Positions 1-9,948 of a stretch of DNA of 39,711 bases are shown one piece after another. The position numbers and the translations under genes were made by a program. The DNA comes from Acidobacteriota bacterium (GTDB lineage Bacteria; Acidobacteriota; Terriglobia; Terriglobales; Acidobacteriaceae): the NCBI GenBank assembly GCA_021781495.1, contig JAJXWS010000026.1, positions 1 to 39,711 of the forward strand, given 5' to 3'. The notes under the pieces were generated by a model, which worked only from the letters and a program-made list of their open reading frames with translations, ran no database searches and was not told the origin of the DNA. How positions within the stretch are numbered: the stretch's first letter is position 1; each line of letters begins with the position of its first letter.

Positions 1-216
1 TGCAAAGCTCTCCTTGTTGCGATTGATGGAGTGGAACAGCGTGCTGTCGCCGTCCAGTTCCAGGTTGGAGATGTACAGCTGGCGGCAGAGGTCTCCCGTG
101 CGCGGGCGCTCAATCTTGATTACGCGTGCGCCCAGATCCGCCAGCCGCAGCGAAGCAGACGGTCCTGCCAGAAACTGGCTCAGATCTACCACCAGCAAGC
201 CTTCCAGCGGCCTCAT
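1..216 (-). CDS. Family III CoA-transferase (CaiB/BaiF type), N-terminal 72 residues only
   Basis: The first 72 codons of a minus-strand gene run off the left edge. The start reads [18 protein letters not shown], followed by a [18 protein letters not shown] stretch and then RPRTGD. This is the typical opening of formyl-CoA/carnitine CoA-transferases (family III), which move CoA between a donor thioester and an acid. The catalytic Asp lies further downstream in these enzymes and is outside the window, so substrate cannot be judged. Its ATG overlaps the TGA of the upstream solute-binding-like gene (ATGA at 216-213), which indicates translational coupling. With the divergent MaoC hydratase it suggests metabolism of a CoA-activated acid. 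The family call is firm; the substrate is unknown. Confidence 0.88.
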   Translation of the reverse strand, partial: MRPLEGLLVVDLSQFLAGPSASLRLADLGARVIKIERPRTGDLCRQLYISNLELDGDSTLFHSINRNKESFA

Positions 217-1421
217 GGCTTCTCCTTTCCATCGGTCCTGTGCGCGTTTGCGAGCATCCGTTTCATCGCATCCAGCAGCTCAATCTCTGAGCCGCCCCGT
301 TGCAGATACGCATGCAGAGCCTGGCTGGCGTCATGCTGAAAATCCAGATAGCCATCAAAGCGCGGCCGCACCCAAGCCCGATCCAGCACCGGCAGCGTGC
401 GCGCAAAGAATCCGTTGCTGCGGCGATTCACCTCGTCGCTGAGCCATGCCGCGCGATGTCCTGGCTGCCCGCCCGCCTCAAAATACAGTGTGCTCTGGCA
501 TGTTGCAGAGGCCACGTACGCGGCATACTCTGCGGCAACATCCGCATGGCTGCACGTGGCCGATATCGCCAGCCCGGCTCCGCCCAGCGTGGAGCGCAAC
601 CGCTCTCCGCGCAGCGTCACAAGCTCACCGGCCTGCACGCAATGCCGCGCATAGCCCTCCCGGCTGTAGTTGGAGTAGCCATACGCAAACGGGCAATACG
701 CCGCGCGATCACTCGCGGCAAGCATCTCCCATATCGCAATGGGATTGCGTTCCAGGCAGGCGCGGTCGCAGGCATCCAGCAGCGCGCGCAGGCAGCGCAA
801 CGCCTCCACGCCGGCGTCTGCAGCCACAACGCGATCCGCGCTCTGCAAGGGCTCTTCGCCAAATGCGTGGCACAGCATGAAGAAGTGCATCAGGCTGTCA
901 ATCGCCAGCCCCGGCACCGCCACCAGCCCGCGCCGGGCCAGGTGCATCAGCTCCTCCCAGTTTGCCGGCTCGCGCTCGCCGGCGGCTGCCAGCAGGTCAG
1001 GCCGGCACGCGCTCACCGGCGTTGCCGCGTCAATCGGCAGCGCCCAAAGATGCCCTTCGTACACATAGCTCGCATAGCTCTGCCCAACTTGGTGCGTCTC
1101 CTGGTCCCGCAGGCAGGCAGCGTCCAGCGCCTCATTCAGCGGAGCCAGGCAGCCGGTTGCCGCGGCCAGCCCGCTGGAAGGATGGTCCACCACCAGAAGG
1201 TCATACTTCCGCGCCAGCACGTCGAGCGGCTCGTCCGCAAAGGCCTGCAGCGAGCGCGTCTCCCACGCGATCCGCACGCCCGGATGCGTCTCTTCAAAGC
1301 GTTGCGCTGTGGCCAGCATGGGCAGCAAGCCGCGAGTGTGCTTCCATGTAATGCCCCGCAGCAGGATCGGCGCAGGTTTCGCGCCGGCTGTGGCGGCAGG
1401 TTTGCAGCTTGTTGGGGTCAT
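213..1421 (-). CDS. Solute-binding-protein-like protein without recognisable signal peptide
   Basis: The 402-residue protein has the look of a family 1 extracellular solute-binding protein. Near residues 36-55 there is an [20 protein letters not shown] segment, typical of the first beta-alpha-beta unit, and near residues 73-80 a YDLLVVDH segment. The N-terminus ([18 protein letters not shown]) is short and lacks a hydrophobic core or lipobox, so export is not evident. No ABC permease or ATPase gene is adjacent. The gene overlaps the CoA-transferase start by four bases, so a cytosolic ligand-binding role linked to that enzyme is possible. No Shine-Dalgarno precedes the ATG. A TATAGC element lies only eight bases upstream, so the start may be leaderless or misplaced. 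Confidence 0.75.
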   Translation of the reverse strand: MTPTSCKPAATAGAKPAPILLRGITWKHTRGLLPMLATAQRFEETHPGVRIAWETRSLQAFADEPLDVLARKYDLLVVDHPSSGLAAATGCLAPLNEALDAACLRDQETHQVGQSYASYVYEGHLWALPIDAATPVSACRPDLLAAAGEREPANWEELMHLARRGLVAVPGLAIDSLMHFFMLCHAFGEEPLQSADRVVAADAGVEALRCLRALLDACDRACLERNPIAIWEMLAASDRAAYCPFAYGYSNYSREGYARHCVQAGELVTLRGERLRSTLGGAGLAISATCSHADVAAEYAAYVASATCQSTLYFEAGGQPGHRAAWLSDEVNRRSNGFFARTLPVLDRAWVRPRFDGYLDFQHDASQALHAYLQRGGSEIELLDAMKRMLANAHRTDGKEKP

Positions 1422-1532
1422 GGCTGGATGCTATAGTGGTGCCGGCCTGAATTTTATCAGCAAAAAGTAATTTTTACATTTGGAATCCGGCCGGAACGCC
1501 AGCACGCGCAACAGAAGGGAGCCGCTACCGCC

Positions 1533-2000
1533 ATGATCGTGAAAGAGAAGTTCTTTGAGGACTACGGCATCGGCGAGCAGCGCATCACCGCCGGCCGCAC
1601 CATTACTGAGGCGGACGTGGTTCTCCATGCCGGGCAGACCGGCGACTTTTACCCGCATCACATGGATGAGGAGTGGTGCCGCACGCAGCCGTTCGCGCGC
1701 CGTATCGCGCACGGCACGCTCATCCTCAGCGTTGCCGTCGGCATGACGGCCGGCGAGATGAATCCCCGCGCCATGTCCTACGGATACGACCGCGTGCGCT
1801 TTGTGCGCCCGGTCTTCCTCGGTGACACCATTCACGTCAAGGCCACCATCCGCGAGAAGCGCCGCGACCCCAGGCGCCCGCAGCACGGATTCGTCGCCGA
1901 GGCCGTCGAGGTCTTCAATCAGCAGGAGCAAACCGTGCTGGTCTGCGATCACCTCTACCTGGTGGAGCTTGCGCCTGCCGCCTCTGGCGCAGAGGGCTGA
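1533..2000 (+). CDS. MaoC-like hot-dog dehydratase/enoyl-CoA hydratase
   Basis: The 155-residue protein is the normal size for a single hot-dog MaoC domain. The hydratase-2 signature is visible at residues 37-61: GDFYPHH followed by IAHG. Asp38 and His43 are at the expected spacing for the catalytic pair. Such enzymes add water to, or remove it from, acyl-CoA double bonds, and some act on mesaconyl- or methylmalyl-type C4-C5 CoA esters. The gene is divergent from the solute-binding-like/CoA-transferase pair across a 111-base gap, and I infer shared metabolism of one CoA ester. The ATG at 1533 is preceded by GAAGGGAG as ribosome-binding site. trpC starts 54 bases after its stop. Confidence 0.88.
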   Translation: MIVKEKFFEDYGIGEQRITAGRTITEADVVLHAGQTGDFYPHHMDEEWCRTQPFARRIAHGTLILSVAVGMTAGEMNPRAMSYGYDRVRFVRPVFLGDTIHVKATIREKRRDPRRPQHGFVAEAVEVFNQQEQTVLVCDHLYLVELAPAASGAEG

Positions 2001-2037
2001 TCGCCCGGTGCGCGAGCTGATGCGGCGGCTGTCCTCG

Positions 2038-2043
2038 TATACT
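2038..2043 (+). promoter_or_regulatory. Candidate -10 element for trpC
   Basis: TATACT lies 11 bases upstream of the trpC ATG at 2055. There is no Shine-Dalgarno sequence between them and no convincing -35 box. If it is used, the trpC message would have almost no leader. Support is by motif only. Confidence 0.3.
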
Positions 2044-2054
2044 CAAGCCAGCGC

Positions 2055-2867
2055 ATGAATACACGACTGGACGAAATTCTTACCACCACGCGGGACTCCG
2101 TGGCTGCTACGCGGCAGCGCGTGCCCGCGCAACTGCTGGAGCGGCTGGCAGCCGCGCACACGCCGCGCGGATGGGCCGCGGCCCTGCGTCGGCAGAGCGC
2201 CCTTGGCCCCGCCGTTATTGCGGAGATCAAGAAAGCCTCGCCCTCCAAAGGCCTGATTCGCGCCGACTTTGACGTGGCCTGGATCGCCGGCCGTTATCGC
2301 GCGGGCGGCGCCGCTGCGCTCTCTGTGCTCACCGATGCGCCCTACTTCCAGGGCAGCCTGCGCAACCTGGAGCTAGCCTCCTCCGCGGTCGACCTGCCCT
2401 GCCTGCGCAAGGACTTCACCGTGGACGAGTATCAGATCGTGGAGGCGCGCGCCAACCGGGCAGACGCCATCCTGCTGATAGCCGCCGCGCTCACCAATGC
2501 CGAGATCAAGCACCTGGCGCAGTCCGCGCGAGCCGCCGCGCTCGACGTGCTCGTCGAGGTGCACACCGCCGAGGAGCTGGACCGCGTGCTCGACTCGCTG
2601 GGCGAAACCGGCGCGGACGCCATCGGAGTCAACAACCGCGACCTCCGGACGTTCGACGTCCGCCTCGAAACCTCGCTTGAGCTCGTCCATCGCATTCCAC
2701 CCACCGTGGTGCGCGTGGCCGAGAGCGGCATCGCCACTCCGCAGGATATGGCCCGGCTGCGCGCCGCCGGCTTTGATGCTTTTCTGATTGGCGAGAGCCT
2801 CATGCGCCAGCCCGATCCCGGCGACGCGCTTGCGGCTCTGCTGGCAGGGGCGGCTGCCCTGCGATGA
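2055..2867 (+). CDS. trpC: Indole-3-glycerol phosphate synthase
   Basis: TrpC closes the indole ring, converting CdRP to indole-3-glycerol phosphate with loss of CO2 and water, the fourth step from chorismate to tryptophan. The 270-residue monofunctional TIM barrel shows the family motifs in order: AEIKKASPSKG at 56-66 with the expected Glu57 and Lys59, CLRKDF with the catalytic Lys, VEVHTAEEL, IGVNNRDL, AESGI and the phosphate-binding FLIGES. The stop overlaps the trpF start (ATGA at 2864-2867), so the two are translationally coupled. They are separate genes here, unlike the fused TrpCF of enterobacteria. There is no obvious Shine-Dalgarno sequence. The earlier pathway genes trpE, trpG and trpD are not in the window. 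Confidence 0.97.
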   Translation: MNTRLDEILTTTRDSVAATRQRVPAQLLERLAAAHTPRGWAAALRRQSALGPAVIAEIKKASPSKGLIRADFDVAWIAGRYRAGGAAALSVLTDAPYFQGSLRNLELASSAVDLPCLRKDFTVDEYQIVEARANRADAILLIAAALTNAEIKHLAQSARAAALDVLVEVHTAEELDRVLDSLGETGADAIGVNNRDLRTFDVRLETSLELVHRIPPTVVRVAESGIATPQDMARLRAAGFDAFLIGESLMRQPDPGDALAALLAGAAALR

Positions 2868-3520
2868 GCCTCTGGATCAAGATCTGCGGCAACACCACGC
2901 TGGAGGATGCGCAACTGGCCGCAGAGGCCGGTGCAGACGCGCTGGGTTTCGTCTTTGCGCCCAGCCCGCGCCGCGTCTCTTCCGCGCAGGTGGCGGCCAT
3001 TGTGCCGCATCTTCCGGCAGCCGTGGAGAAGATCGGCGTCTTTGTCGAGGCCACTCTGGACGAGATCTACGCCACCGTCCGCGCCTGCGGGCTCACCGGC
3101 GTGCAGTTGCACTCCGCCGCCGGGCCGGAGCTGCCCGCGCGGTTAAAGGAGTTGCTGGGCCACGGGCTGCGTGTGCTGCGCGTGGTGCACTTCAGCCCCC
3201 AGGCTGCGGCCCAGGCTGCGGACTACGCCCGCGACGCCAACGTGGATGCCGTTCTCGTGGACTCGCGCACCGCCACCGCCGTCGGCGGCACCGGCGTCGC
3301 CTTTGACTGGGTCGAGGCCCGCCGGAGCGTCTTCGGCGCGCCCGGCACGGCAAAGCTCATCGCCGCCGGCGGCCTCACGCCCGACAACGTGGCCCAGGCC
3401 ATCGCCACGCTGCAACCCTGGGGTGTGGACGTGGCCAGCGGCGTGGAAGCCTCCCCCGGATGCAAGGACCCGATAAAAGTCTGCGACTTCATCGCCAACG
3501 CCCGCGCCGCCCGCCGATGA
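2864..3520 (+). CDS. trpF: Phosphoribosylanthranilate isomerase
   Basis: TrpF performs the Amadori rearrangement of phosphoribosylanthranilate to CdRP, supplying TrpC. The 218-residue barrel carries IKICGNTT with the catalytic Cys8, GFVFAPSPRRVS, VQLHS, and LVDSRTATAVGGTG with the general acid Asp133. The phosphate-binding loops AAGGLTPDNV and DVASGVE follow. Length is normal. The gene overlaps trpC by four bases. A 186-base gap then precedes the antiporter gene, so the trp operon is either interrupted or read through at this point. Confidence 0.97.
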   Translation: MSLWIKICGNTTLEDAQLAAEAGADALGFVFAPSPRRVSSAQVAAIVPHLPAAVEKIGVFVEATLDEIYATVRACGLTGVQLHSAAGPELPARLKELLGHGLRVLRVVHFSPQAAAQAADYARDANVDAVLVDSRTATAVGGTGVAFDWVEARRSVFGAPGTAKLIAAGGLTPDNVAQAIATLQPWGVDVASGVEASPGCKDPIKVCDFIANARAARR

Positions 3521-3572
3521 GCGTTGCATCCCGTATGCACGTCTAAACGCTTTTGCGTAGAATCTCGGCAGG

Positions 3573-3622
3573 GGTGGCGGCAGCACCGCCCCGGATTCCC
3601 CATCCGGTATCCTTTCGATACC
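3573..3622 (+). other. Two hairpins between trpF and the antiporter gene
   Basis: Two inverted repeats sit in the 186-base gap. The first is GGCGG/CCGCC at 3576-3590 with a CAGCA loop. The second is GGTATC/GATACC at 3606-3622 with a five-base loop. Neither has a U-tract, so they are not clear intrinsic terminators. They could be part of the antiporter 5' leader or an operator. Confidence 0.35.
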
Positions 3623-3706
3623 GTTCGAAGCACCTTGCAACTTGGCCTGGTTCAGCATCAGATACCACCTGACGTCGATGGATAGCAGACAAAGGGGTAA
3701 GTCGGC

Positions 3707-5005
3707 ATGAATACGGCTTTGGTGATTACGTTCATTGGCGCCCTGGTCTTCGGCGCGCACTTTTTCCTGGGCATGTTCGCCAAGACGCGCATCCCGGATG
3801 TGCTGCTGCTCATCGTCATCGGGCTCATCCTTGGTCCGCTCACCCACCTCGTCTCCCCTGCGGCGTTCGGCAGCGTGGGGCCGGTCTTCACCACGGTCAC
3901 GCTGGTCTTCATCCTGTTTGAGAGCGGCACGGAGCTGCACATCGGCACGCTGCGCACTGCCCTAAGCGGCACCTTCATTCTGGCCTCGCTCAACTTCGCG
4001 GTCACCGCAGCCGTGGTGGCGGGGGCGGCATGGAAGTTCGCGCACCTGGGCCCCATGCGCTCGCTCATGCTGGGCGCGGTGCTCGGCGGAACCTCCCCGG
4101 CGGTCGTCATCCCCCTCTCGGCCCAGCTCAAGCTCGGCCGCGACGCCTCGGCCATCCTCTTTCTGGAGTCGGCCATCAGCGACGTCTTCTCCATCGTCAT
4201 CGCCATTGCCCTGCTGGACGGCATGCGCGTGGGCAATGTGCACTGGGGCACGGTGGTGGGCGGGCTGCTCAGCTCGTTTCTTATCGCCTCGGTCTTTGGC
4301 GCGCTGGGCGCCGTCTTCTGGTCAAACCTGCTCAGCCGCATGCGCGAGCTGCGCAACGGCATGTTCACCACGGCAGCCTTTGTCTTTCTGCTCTTCGGTG
4401 TGACGGAGATTCTGGGCTACAGCGGCGCCATCGCCGTGCTGGTCTTCGGCATCGGGCTGGGCAACGTGGCATGGCACGGCGTGCTGCTCTCCAAGCGATT
4501 CCCTTTCCTTGCGCCCGTCGAGCTGAACGAGCGCGAGAAGGGCTTCTTCGCTGAGATTGTCTTCCTGCTCAAAACCTTCTTCTTCGTCTATATCGGTCTA
4601 TCCATTCAGTTTACGAATCTTGGATGGATCACCTTCGGTCTCTCGGTCACCTTGCTCATCTTCCTGGCACGCATCCCCATCGTCCGCTTCGGCCTGCACC
4701 GGTCCATTCCCCGCGGCGATGCCAGCCGCATGGCCGCCATGACGCCCAAGGGGCTGGCGGCCGCGGTGCTCGCCTCGCTGCCGCTGGAGCAGCATATCCC
4801 CGGCGGGGACCTCATCCAGAACATCACCTACGCCGTGGTGCTGTTCAGCATTCTCATCACGGCCATCCTCATCTTCCTTCAGGATCAGACCTTCGTCGGC
4901 CGGTTCTATCGGCTTATCTTTGTAGGCTTTGCGCCCAATTCACTCCCGATCGCCGCTGAGGATGCCCCGCCCGCGTCCGCACCGGCTGAGCCCTCGGCCC
5001 CGTAG
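3707..5005 (+). CDS. Cation/proton antiporter (CPA family membrane protein)
   Basis: The 432-residue protein is hydrophobic throughout, with about 12-13 likely membrane helices starting at residue 5. It has the architecture of CPA-type Na+/H+ or K+/H+ exchangers: [16 protein letters not shown] at 29-44, GTELHIG at 74-80, GGTSPAVV at 127-134, and [13 protein letters not shown] around 152-164. The last motif is the ion-binding helix. It carries Ser158-Asp159 where electroneutral CPA1 members usually have Asn-Asp and electrogenic ones Asp-Asp. A charged segment, LNEREKG, links to the C-terminal helices. An Ala/Pro-rich tail ends the protein and no TrkA-N domain is present. AGGGG precedes the ATG. 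It lies between trpF and trpB in the same direction. Ion specificity cannot be read from sequence. Confidence 0.9.
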   Translation: MNTALVITFIGALVFGAHFFLGMFAKTRIPDVLLLIVIGLILGPLTHLVSPAAFGSVGPVFTTVTLVFILFESGTELHIGTLRTALSGTFILASLNFAVTAAVVAGAAWKFAHLGPMRSLMLGAVLGGTSPAVVIPLSAQLKLGRDASAILFLESAISDVFSIVIAIALLDGMRVGNVHWGTVVGGLLSSFLIASVFGALGAVFWSNLLSRMRELRNGMFTTAAFVFLLFGVTEILGYSGAIAVLVFGIGLGNVAWHGVLLSKRFPFLAPVELNEREKGFFAEIVFLLKTFFFVYIGLSIQFTNLGWITFGLSVTLLIFLARIPIVRFGLHRSIPRGDASRMAAMTPKGLAAAVLASLPLEQHIPGGDLIQNITYAVVLFSILITAILIFLQDQTFVGRFYRLIFVGFAPNSLPIAAEDAPPASAPAEPSAP

Positions 5006-5103
5006 CGCCCGCCCTGCGCAGGGACTTGCCCACCCGCTTCCCTTGTACACTGGAAAGTTCTCCCATTTTCCCCGATGGGCGAGTGCAGGCAGGAGGCCCA
5101 AGC

Positions 5104-6321
<1,218 letters not shown>

Positions 6322-6330
6322 GAAGCAGAG

Positions 6331-7113
6331 ATGCCGATTCGTTTCGATCACAAGCCCGGCCTGGTGATTTATCTCACCGCCGGAGACCCCAGCCTGCAGG
6401 CCACGCGCGCCATCGCGCTCGAGGCCATCGACGCCGGTGCGGACGTGATCGAGCTGGGTGTCCCGTTCAGTGATCCGCTGGCCGATGGCCCGGTCATTCA
6501 GCGCGCCAGCGAGCGCGCCCTGGAGCGCGGCACCCGCCTGCGCGACGTGATTGCGCTGGCTGCCGAGATTCGCGCCGCGCGGCCCGCCGCCGGGCTGGTT
6601 CTCTTCACCTATCTCAATCCGATTTTGCGTTATGGCCTGAGCCGTTTTGCAGACGATGCAGCCGCGGCCGGCGCCGATGGCGTACTGGTCACCGACATGA
6701 TCGTCGAGGAGGCCGGCGAGTACCTGGCCCAGATGGAGCGCACCGGCTTGTCGCCCATCTTTCTGGCCGCGCCCACCAGCCCCGACGAGCGCCTGCAGGC
6801 CATCGCCACCCACAGCAAGGGATTTGTTTACGCCATCTCGCGTACCGGCATTACCGGCAAGCAGCAGAGCATGACCGGCGACGCGGCCACCCTGGTGGAC
6901 CGCATCCGGCGATGGACCACGCTGCCGGTGGCCGTGGGGTTCGGCATCTCCAACGCGGATCACGTCGCCCAGGTGGCGGAGTTCGCGGATGCCGCGGTCG
7001 TTGGCAGCGCAATCGTGGAGTTGATTGAGCGGTCAACGCCGGAGACAGCGCCCGGAGCGGTGGCACGATTTATCAAGGGTCTTCGACTGCCTCAGGCAGC
7101 GTTGACCCGGTAA
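6331..7113 (+). CDS. trpA: Tryptophan synthase alpha subunit
   Basis: TrpA cleaves indole-3-glycerol phosphate and channels indole to TrpB. The 260-residue barrel contains YLTAGDPS, then VIELGVPFSDPLADGPVIQ with the catalytic pair Glu41 and Asp52. ADGVLVTDM, FLAAPTS, YAISRTGITG and the phosphate-binding VGFGIS and VVGSAIV segments follow. Length is slightly shorter than the enterobacterial protein because the N-terminal helix is brief. It is nine bases after trpB and clearly co-transcribed. The 125 bases that follow contain a small GCGGC/GCCGC hairpin but no terminator-like U-tract, so transcription may continue into the chorismate mutase gene. Confidence 0.97.
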   Translation: MPIRFDHKPGLVIYLTAGDPSLQATRAIALEAIDAGADVIELGVPFSDPLADGPVIQRASERALERGTRLRDVIALAAEIRAARPAAGLVLFTYLNPILRYGLSRFADDAAAAGADGVLVTDMIVEEAGEYLAQMERTGLSPIFLAAPTSPDERLQAIATHSKGFVYAISRTGITGKQQSMTGDAATLVDRIRRWTTLPVAVGFGISNADHVAQVAEFADAAVVGSAIVELIERSTPETAPGAVARFIKGLRLPQAALTR

Positions 7114-7238
7114 AAACGCACCCCACGGGCGGCCGTTGCGCCGCTCTGCACCGTCCAACTCAAGTTCCCAGGCGCCCGCCTGCCGCGCACCTCGCTACCC
7201 TGCGATGCGGCCGGCGCAGAGCGCACCACGAGGTTCGA

Positions 7239-7580
7239 ATGACGCTGGAAGAATTGCGGAGAAGAATCGACGATCTGGACCGCCAGCTGGTGGAGTTGCT
7301 CAGCGAGCGGGCACGGGCCGCGCAGATGATTGGTCACCTCAAGGCAGCCACGTCCCTGCCGGTCTATGAGCCGGCGCGGGAAAAGGTGATCTACGCCAAT
7401 GTGCGCGCGGCCAACAAGGGCCCCCTGCCAGACATCGAGCTCACGCATATCTACGAGCGCATCATCGACGTGATGCGGGCGCTGCAGCGGAACGAGTTGG
7501 CATCCGAGAGAAATGCCCAGGCAGGCGTGCCGGGCCAAGGCACAGGCGCAGAGGCGCCCGAGACAGGGAATAGGCAATGA
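7239..7580 (+). CDS. Chorismate mutase, AroQ type
   Basis: This is a 113-residue all-helical chorismate mutase domain that rearranges chorismate to prephenate for Phe and Tyr. The N-terminus, MTLEELRRRIDDLDRQLVEL, gives the first long helix with the substrate-binding Arg. AQMIGHLKA supplies the conserved Lys. VYEPAREKVIY and the final helix ERIIDVMRAL complete the pattern. A Gly/Ala/Glu-rich tail of about 20 residues follows the domain. There is no signal peptide, so it is cytosolic and not the secreted AroQ-gamma form. GAGG lies about six bases before the ATG. The stop overlaps the DAHP synthase start (ATGA), a layout that favours a mutase/DAHP synthase complex. Confidence 0.93.
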   Translation: MTLEELRRRIDDLDRQLVELLSERARAAQMIGHLKAATSLPVYEPAREKVIYANVRAANKGPLPDIELTHIYERIIDVMRALQRNELASERNAQAGVPGQGTGAEAPETGNRQ

Positions 7581-8593
7581 TCGTAGCAATGCAGGAGAAG
7601 GCCACTGAAGAGCAGATTGACGCCGTCATCGACGCCATGGTGGAGGCCGGCGTAGGCGTTCACAGAACCACCGGAGCCATGCAGACCATCCTGGCCGGCG
7701 TGGGTCCCACCGCATCCCTTGACCTCAGCAAGTTCGAGCTGCTGCCCGGCGTCGAGCACGTCCACCGCATCAGCTCGCCCTACAAGCTCGCCGGCCGCAG
7801 CTTCCGCCCGGAGGGCACGGTGGTCGAGTTCCGCAACGGCGTCAAGGTCGGCGGCCAGCAGGTCATCGTCATGGCCGGCCCCTGCTCCATTGAGAATCAC
7901 GAGCAGATCTTTGAGACCGCCCGCCGCGTCAAGGCCTCCGGCGGCAGCTTCCTCCGTGGCGGAGCCTTCAAGCCCCGCTCTTCGCCTTACGCCTTCCAGG
8001 GGCTCGGCATCCCCGGCCTTCAGATGATGCGTGAGGCCGCCGACGCACACGGCCTGCTGGTCATCAGCGAAGTCATGGAGATCGCGCAGATCGAGCCCAT
8101 GCTCCCGCTCGTGGACTGCTTCCAGGTCGGTGCGCGCAACATGCAGAACTTCAACCTGCTGCGCGAGCTCGGCCAGGTCCGCAAGCCCGTCCTGCTCAAG
8201 CGTGGCATCGCCGCCACCATTGAGGAGCTGCTCCTCTCCAGCGAGTACATCCTCTCCGGCGGCAACTACGACGTGATCCTCTGCGAGCGCGGCATCCGCA
8301 CCTATGAGACGGCCACCCGCAACACCATGGACATCGCGGCCATTCCCGTCATCAAGAAGCTCTCGCACCTGCCCATCGTCGCTGATCCCTCGCACGGCAC
8401 AGGCCGTCGCGACATGGTGGCTCCGCTGGCCAAGGCTGCTGTGGCTGCTGGGGCAGATGCCATCCTCGTCGAGGTGCACCCCAACGCGGACAAGGCTGCC
8501 TCCGATGCCGCCCAGACCCTCTACCTGGAGCAGTTCGATACACTGATGAACGAACTGCGGGTCATCGCCGCGGCCGTGGGCAGAACGCTGTAG
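7577..8593 (+). CDS. aroF: 3-deoxy-7-phosphoheptulonate (DAHP) synthase, type I beta with N-terminal regulatory domain
   Basis: It condenses PEP and erythrose-4-phosphate, the first committed step of the shikimate pathway. The 338-residue protein starts with an approximately 70-residue ferredoxin-like/ACT-like domain (from MIVAMQEKATEEQIDAVIDA), as in the Thermotoga-type enzymes where it mediates feedback control. The barrel shows VMAGPCSIEN, FLRGGAFKPRSSPYAFQG, QVGARNMQN, LLKRGIAAT, ICERG-like LCERGIRTYE, IVADPSHGTGRRD and VEVHPN. The metal-binding Cys, His, Glu and Asp residues are therefore present. It overlaps the chorismate mutase gene by four bases and is followed by the TyrA gene after 25 bases. 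The symbol aroF follows common usage for this subtype and aroG is also used. Confidence 0.95.
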   Translation: MIVAMQEKATEEQIDAVIDAMVEAGVGVHRTTGAMQTILAGVGPTASLDLSKFELLPGVEHVHRISSPYKLAGRSFRPEGTVVEFRNGVKVGGQQVIVMAGPCSIENHEQIFETARRVKASGGSFLRGGAFKPRSSPYAFQGLGIPGLQMMREAADAHGLLVISEVMEIAQIEPMLPLVDCFQVGARNMQNFNLLRELGQVRKPVLLKRGIAATIEELLLSSEYILSGGNYDVILCERGIRTYETATRNTMDIAAIPVIKKLSHLPIVADPSHGTGRRDMVAPLAKAAVAAGADAILVEVHPNADKAASDAAQTLYLEQFDTLMNELRVIAAAVGRTL

Positions 8594-8618
8594 GCAAAAC
8601 GGAGCAAAGTCGGTTCGC

Positions 8619-9479
8619 ATGATCGAGCGCATCGCCATTCTGGGCACGGGCCTGCTGGGAGCATCCGCGGGCCTGGCGCTGCGTGCGGCCGGCTATCGCG
8701 GCGCCATCGTGGGCTGGAACCGCAGCCCGGCGCAGGCCCAGCTCGCGCTTGAGATGGGCGCGCTCGACAGCATCGCCGCCGACCCCGTCGAGGCCGCTCG
8801 CGAAAGCCAGGTGGTCCTGCTGGCCACCCCCGTCTACGCCATCCTCGACTGGATGGAGCAGCTCTCCGGCGTCCTCGGCCCCGATCATCTCGTCACCGAC
8901 GTGGGCAGCACCAAGGCGCAGATTACGCAGGCCGCCGGCAGGCTCTTCAACAGCCCAACCCGCGCGGCGTTTCTCCCCGGCCACCCCATGGCGGGCAAGG
9001 AGCGCGGCGGCGCGGCCCTGGCCGATGCCGACCTCTATCGCGGCGCCGTCTGGCTCTTTACGGATAACCCGGAGTGGCAGCGCTCCGCGCGCTCCGCTGA
9101 ACTCGTCCAGGCATGGCGGCAGTGGATCATCGCGCTCGGCTGCCGGGTCATCGACCTTGACCCCGCGCGCCATGACGAGTTGGTGGCGTGGGTCAGCCAC
9201 CTGCCGCAGTTTGTGGCCACCGCCCTCAGCGCGCTGCTTGAGGATGAGGTAGGCGACGCGCCGGAGCTGAAGAGCGTCGGCGGCCGCGGCCTCCGCGAGA
9301 TGACGCGCCTCGGCGCCAGCCCCTACTCCATGTGGCGCGACATCGCCCACACCAACAGCGACGCCATTGAGCGTGCCCTGCATGCGCTCGAGCAGCGCCT
9401 GGCCCACCTGCGCGAAAACCTGCGCACGCCCGTCCTGCGCGACGAGTTTGAAAAGGCCAACCGCTTCCGTCGCGAGTAG
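8619..9479 (+). CDS. tyrA: Prephenate dehydrogenase
   Basis: The 286-residue protein oxidatively decarboxylates prephenate (or arogenate) toward tyrosine using NAD(P)+. It begins with a Rossmann motif, IAILGTGLLGASAGLALR (G-x-G-x-x-G). LLATPVYAILDWM and VTDVGSTKA follow, then the substrate-site stretch GHPMAGKERGGAALADADLY and the helical C-terminal half with SHLPQFVATALSALL. There is no ACT domain or fused chorismate mutase. The mutase is instead supplied by the gene two positions upstream. It is the last gene of the aromatic cluster. Its stop lies only four bases from the stop of the convergent PIN gene, and no terminator is visible there. Confidence 0.95.
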   Translation: MIERIAILGTGLLGASAGLALRAAGYRGAIVGWNRSPAQAQLALEMGALDSIAADPVEAARESQVVLLATPVYAILDWMEQLSGVLGPDHLVTDVGSTKAQITQAAGRLFNSPTRAAFLPGHPMAGKERGGAALADADLYRGAVWLFTDNPEWQRSARSAELVQAWRQWIIALGCRVIDLDPARHDELVAWVSHLPQFVATALSALLEDEVGDAPELKSVGGRGLREMTRLGASPYSMWRDIAHTNSDAIERALHALEQRLAHLRENLRTPVLRDEFEKANRFRRE

Positions 9480-9483
9480 TCGG

Positions 9484-9948
9484 CTACGCCGGCAGTCCTT
9501 CCGCCGTTGCCGCGTCCAGCGTTGCAAAGTTCTCCGCCGTGGCGGCCTCCCGCAGCCGGTCGCAGGCGGTCACAAACACCATCCGCGTGTCTCCCAGCAT
9601 CTCGCGCGCCACCATCGCCGCGCCAAGTTGCAGAGCCTCCGGCCAGCGCAGCCCGGTGCGCTCCAGCAGTTCGCGCGCGGTCTCCAGCACGGCGTCATTC
9701 AGCGGCTGCTGCACGGTGCGCGCCGCCTCCGTTTGCAGAATCTCCACCGCGGCCGCCGCATCCTCCGCGCGAATGTCCCCCGCGCGCTCCCGCCGCCGGA
9801 TAGCCGCGTAAACCTCCAGCGGCGTGCACGCCGCAATCAGCCTGCGATTGTCTTCCACCGATTCCAGCAGCCGGATCAGTGCATCCGTCCCCGCCTCGCG
9901 CACAAACAATCCGGCATAGGCCGTGGACTCCAGGAAGTGGCAGTTCAC
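9484..9948 (-). CDS. PIN-domain protein (VapC-like)
   Basis: This 154-residue PIN-fold protein resembles VapC ribonucleases. The opening HFLESTAYAGLFVREAG aligns with the usual xDTSALVKLYVxExG, so the first metal-binding Asp would be Glu7. TPLEVYAAI supplies the second acid. LRWPEALQLGAAMVAR aligns with the LDALHLAxA motif, but Glu replaces Asp. FVTACDRLREAA supplies the last Asp. Conservative Asp-to-Glu changes at two acids make activity uncertain. The start codon overlaps the stop of the upstream minus-strand gene (ATGA at 9948-9945), as in a toxin-antitoxin operon, but the partner is much larger than a VapB antitoxin. Fold call is good; toxin role is unproven. Confidence 0.75.
   Translation of the reverse strand: MNCHFLESTAYAGLFVREAGTDALIRLLESVEDNRRLIAACTPLEVYAAIRRRERAGDIRAEDAAAAVEILQTEAARTVQQPLNDAVLETARELLERTGLRWPEALQLGAAMVAREMLGDTRMVFVTACDRLREAATAENFATLDAATAEGLPA

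Noticed and set aside
1486-1495. TCCGGCCGGA palindrome between the solute-binding-like and MaoC genes
   Set aside because: Ten bases of GC-rich symmetry are expected by chance here, and the flanks do not extend the palindrome.
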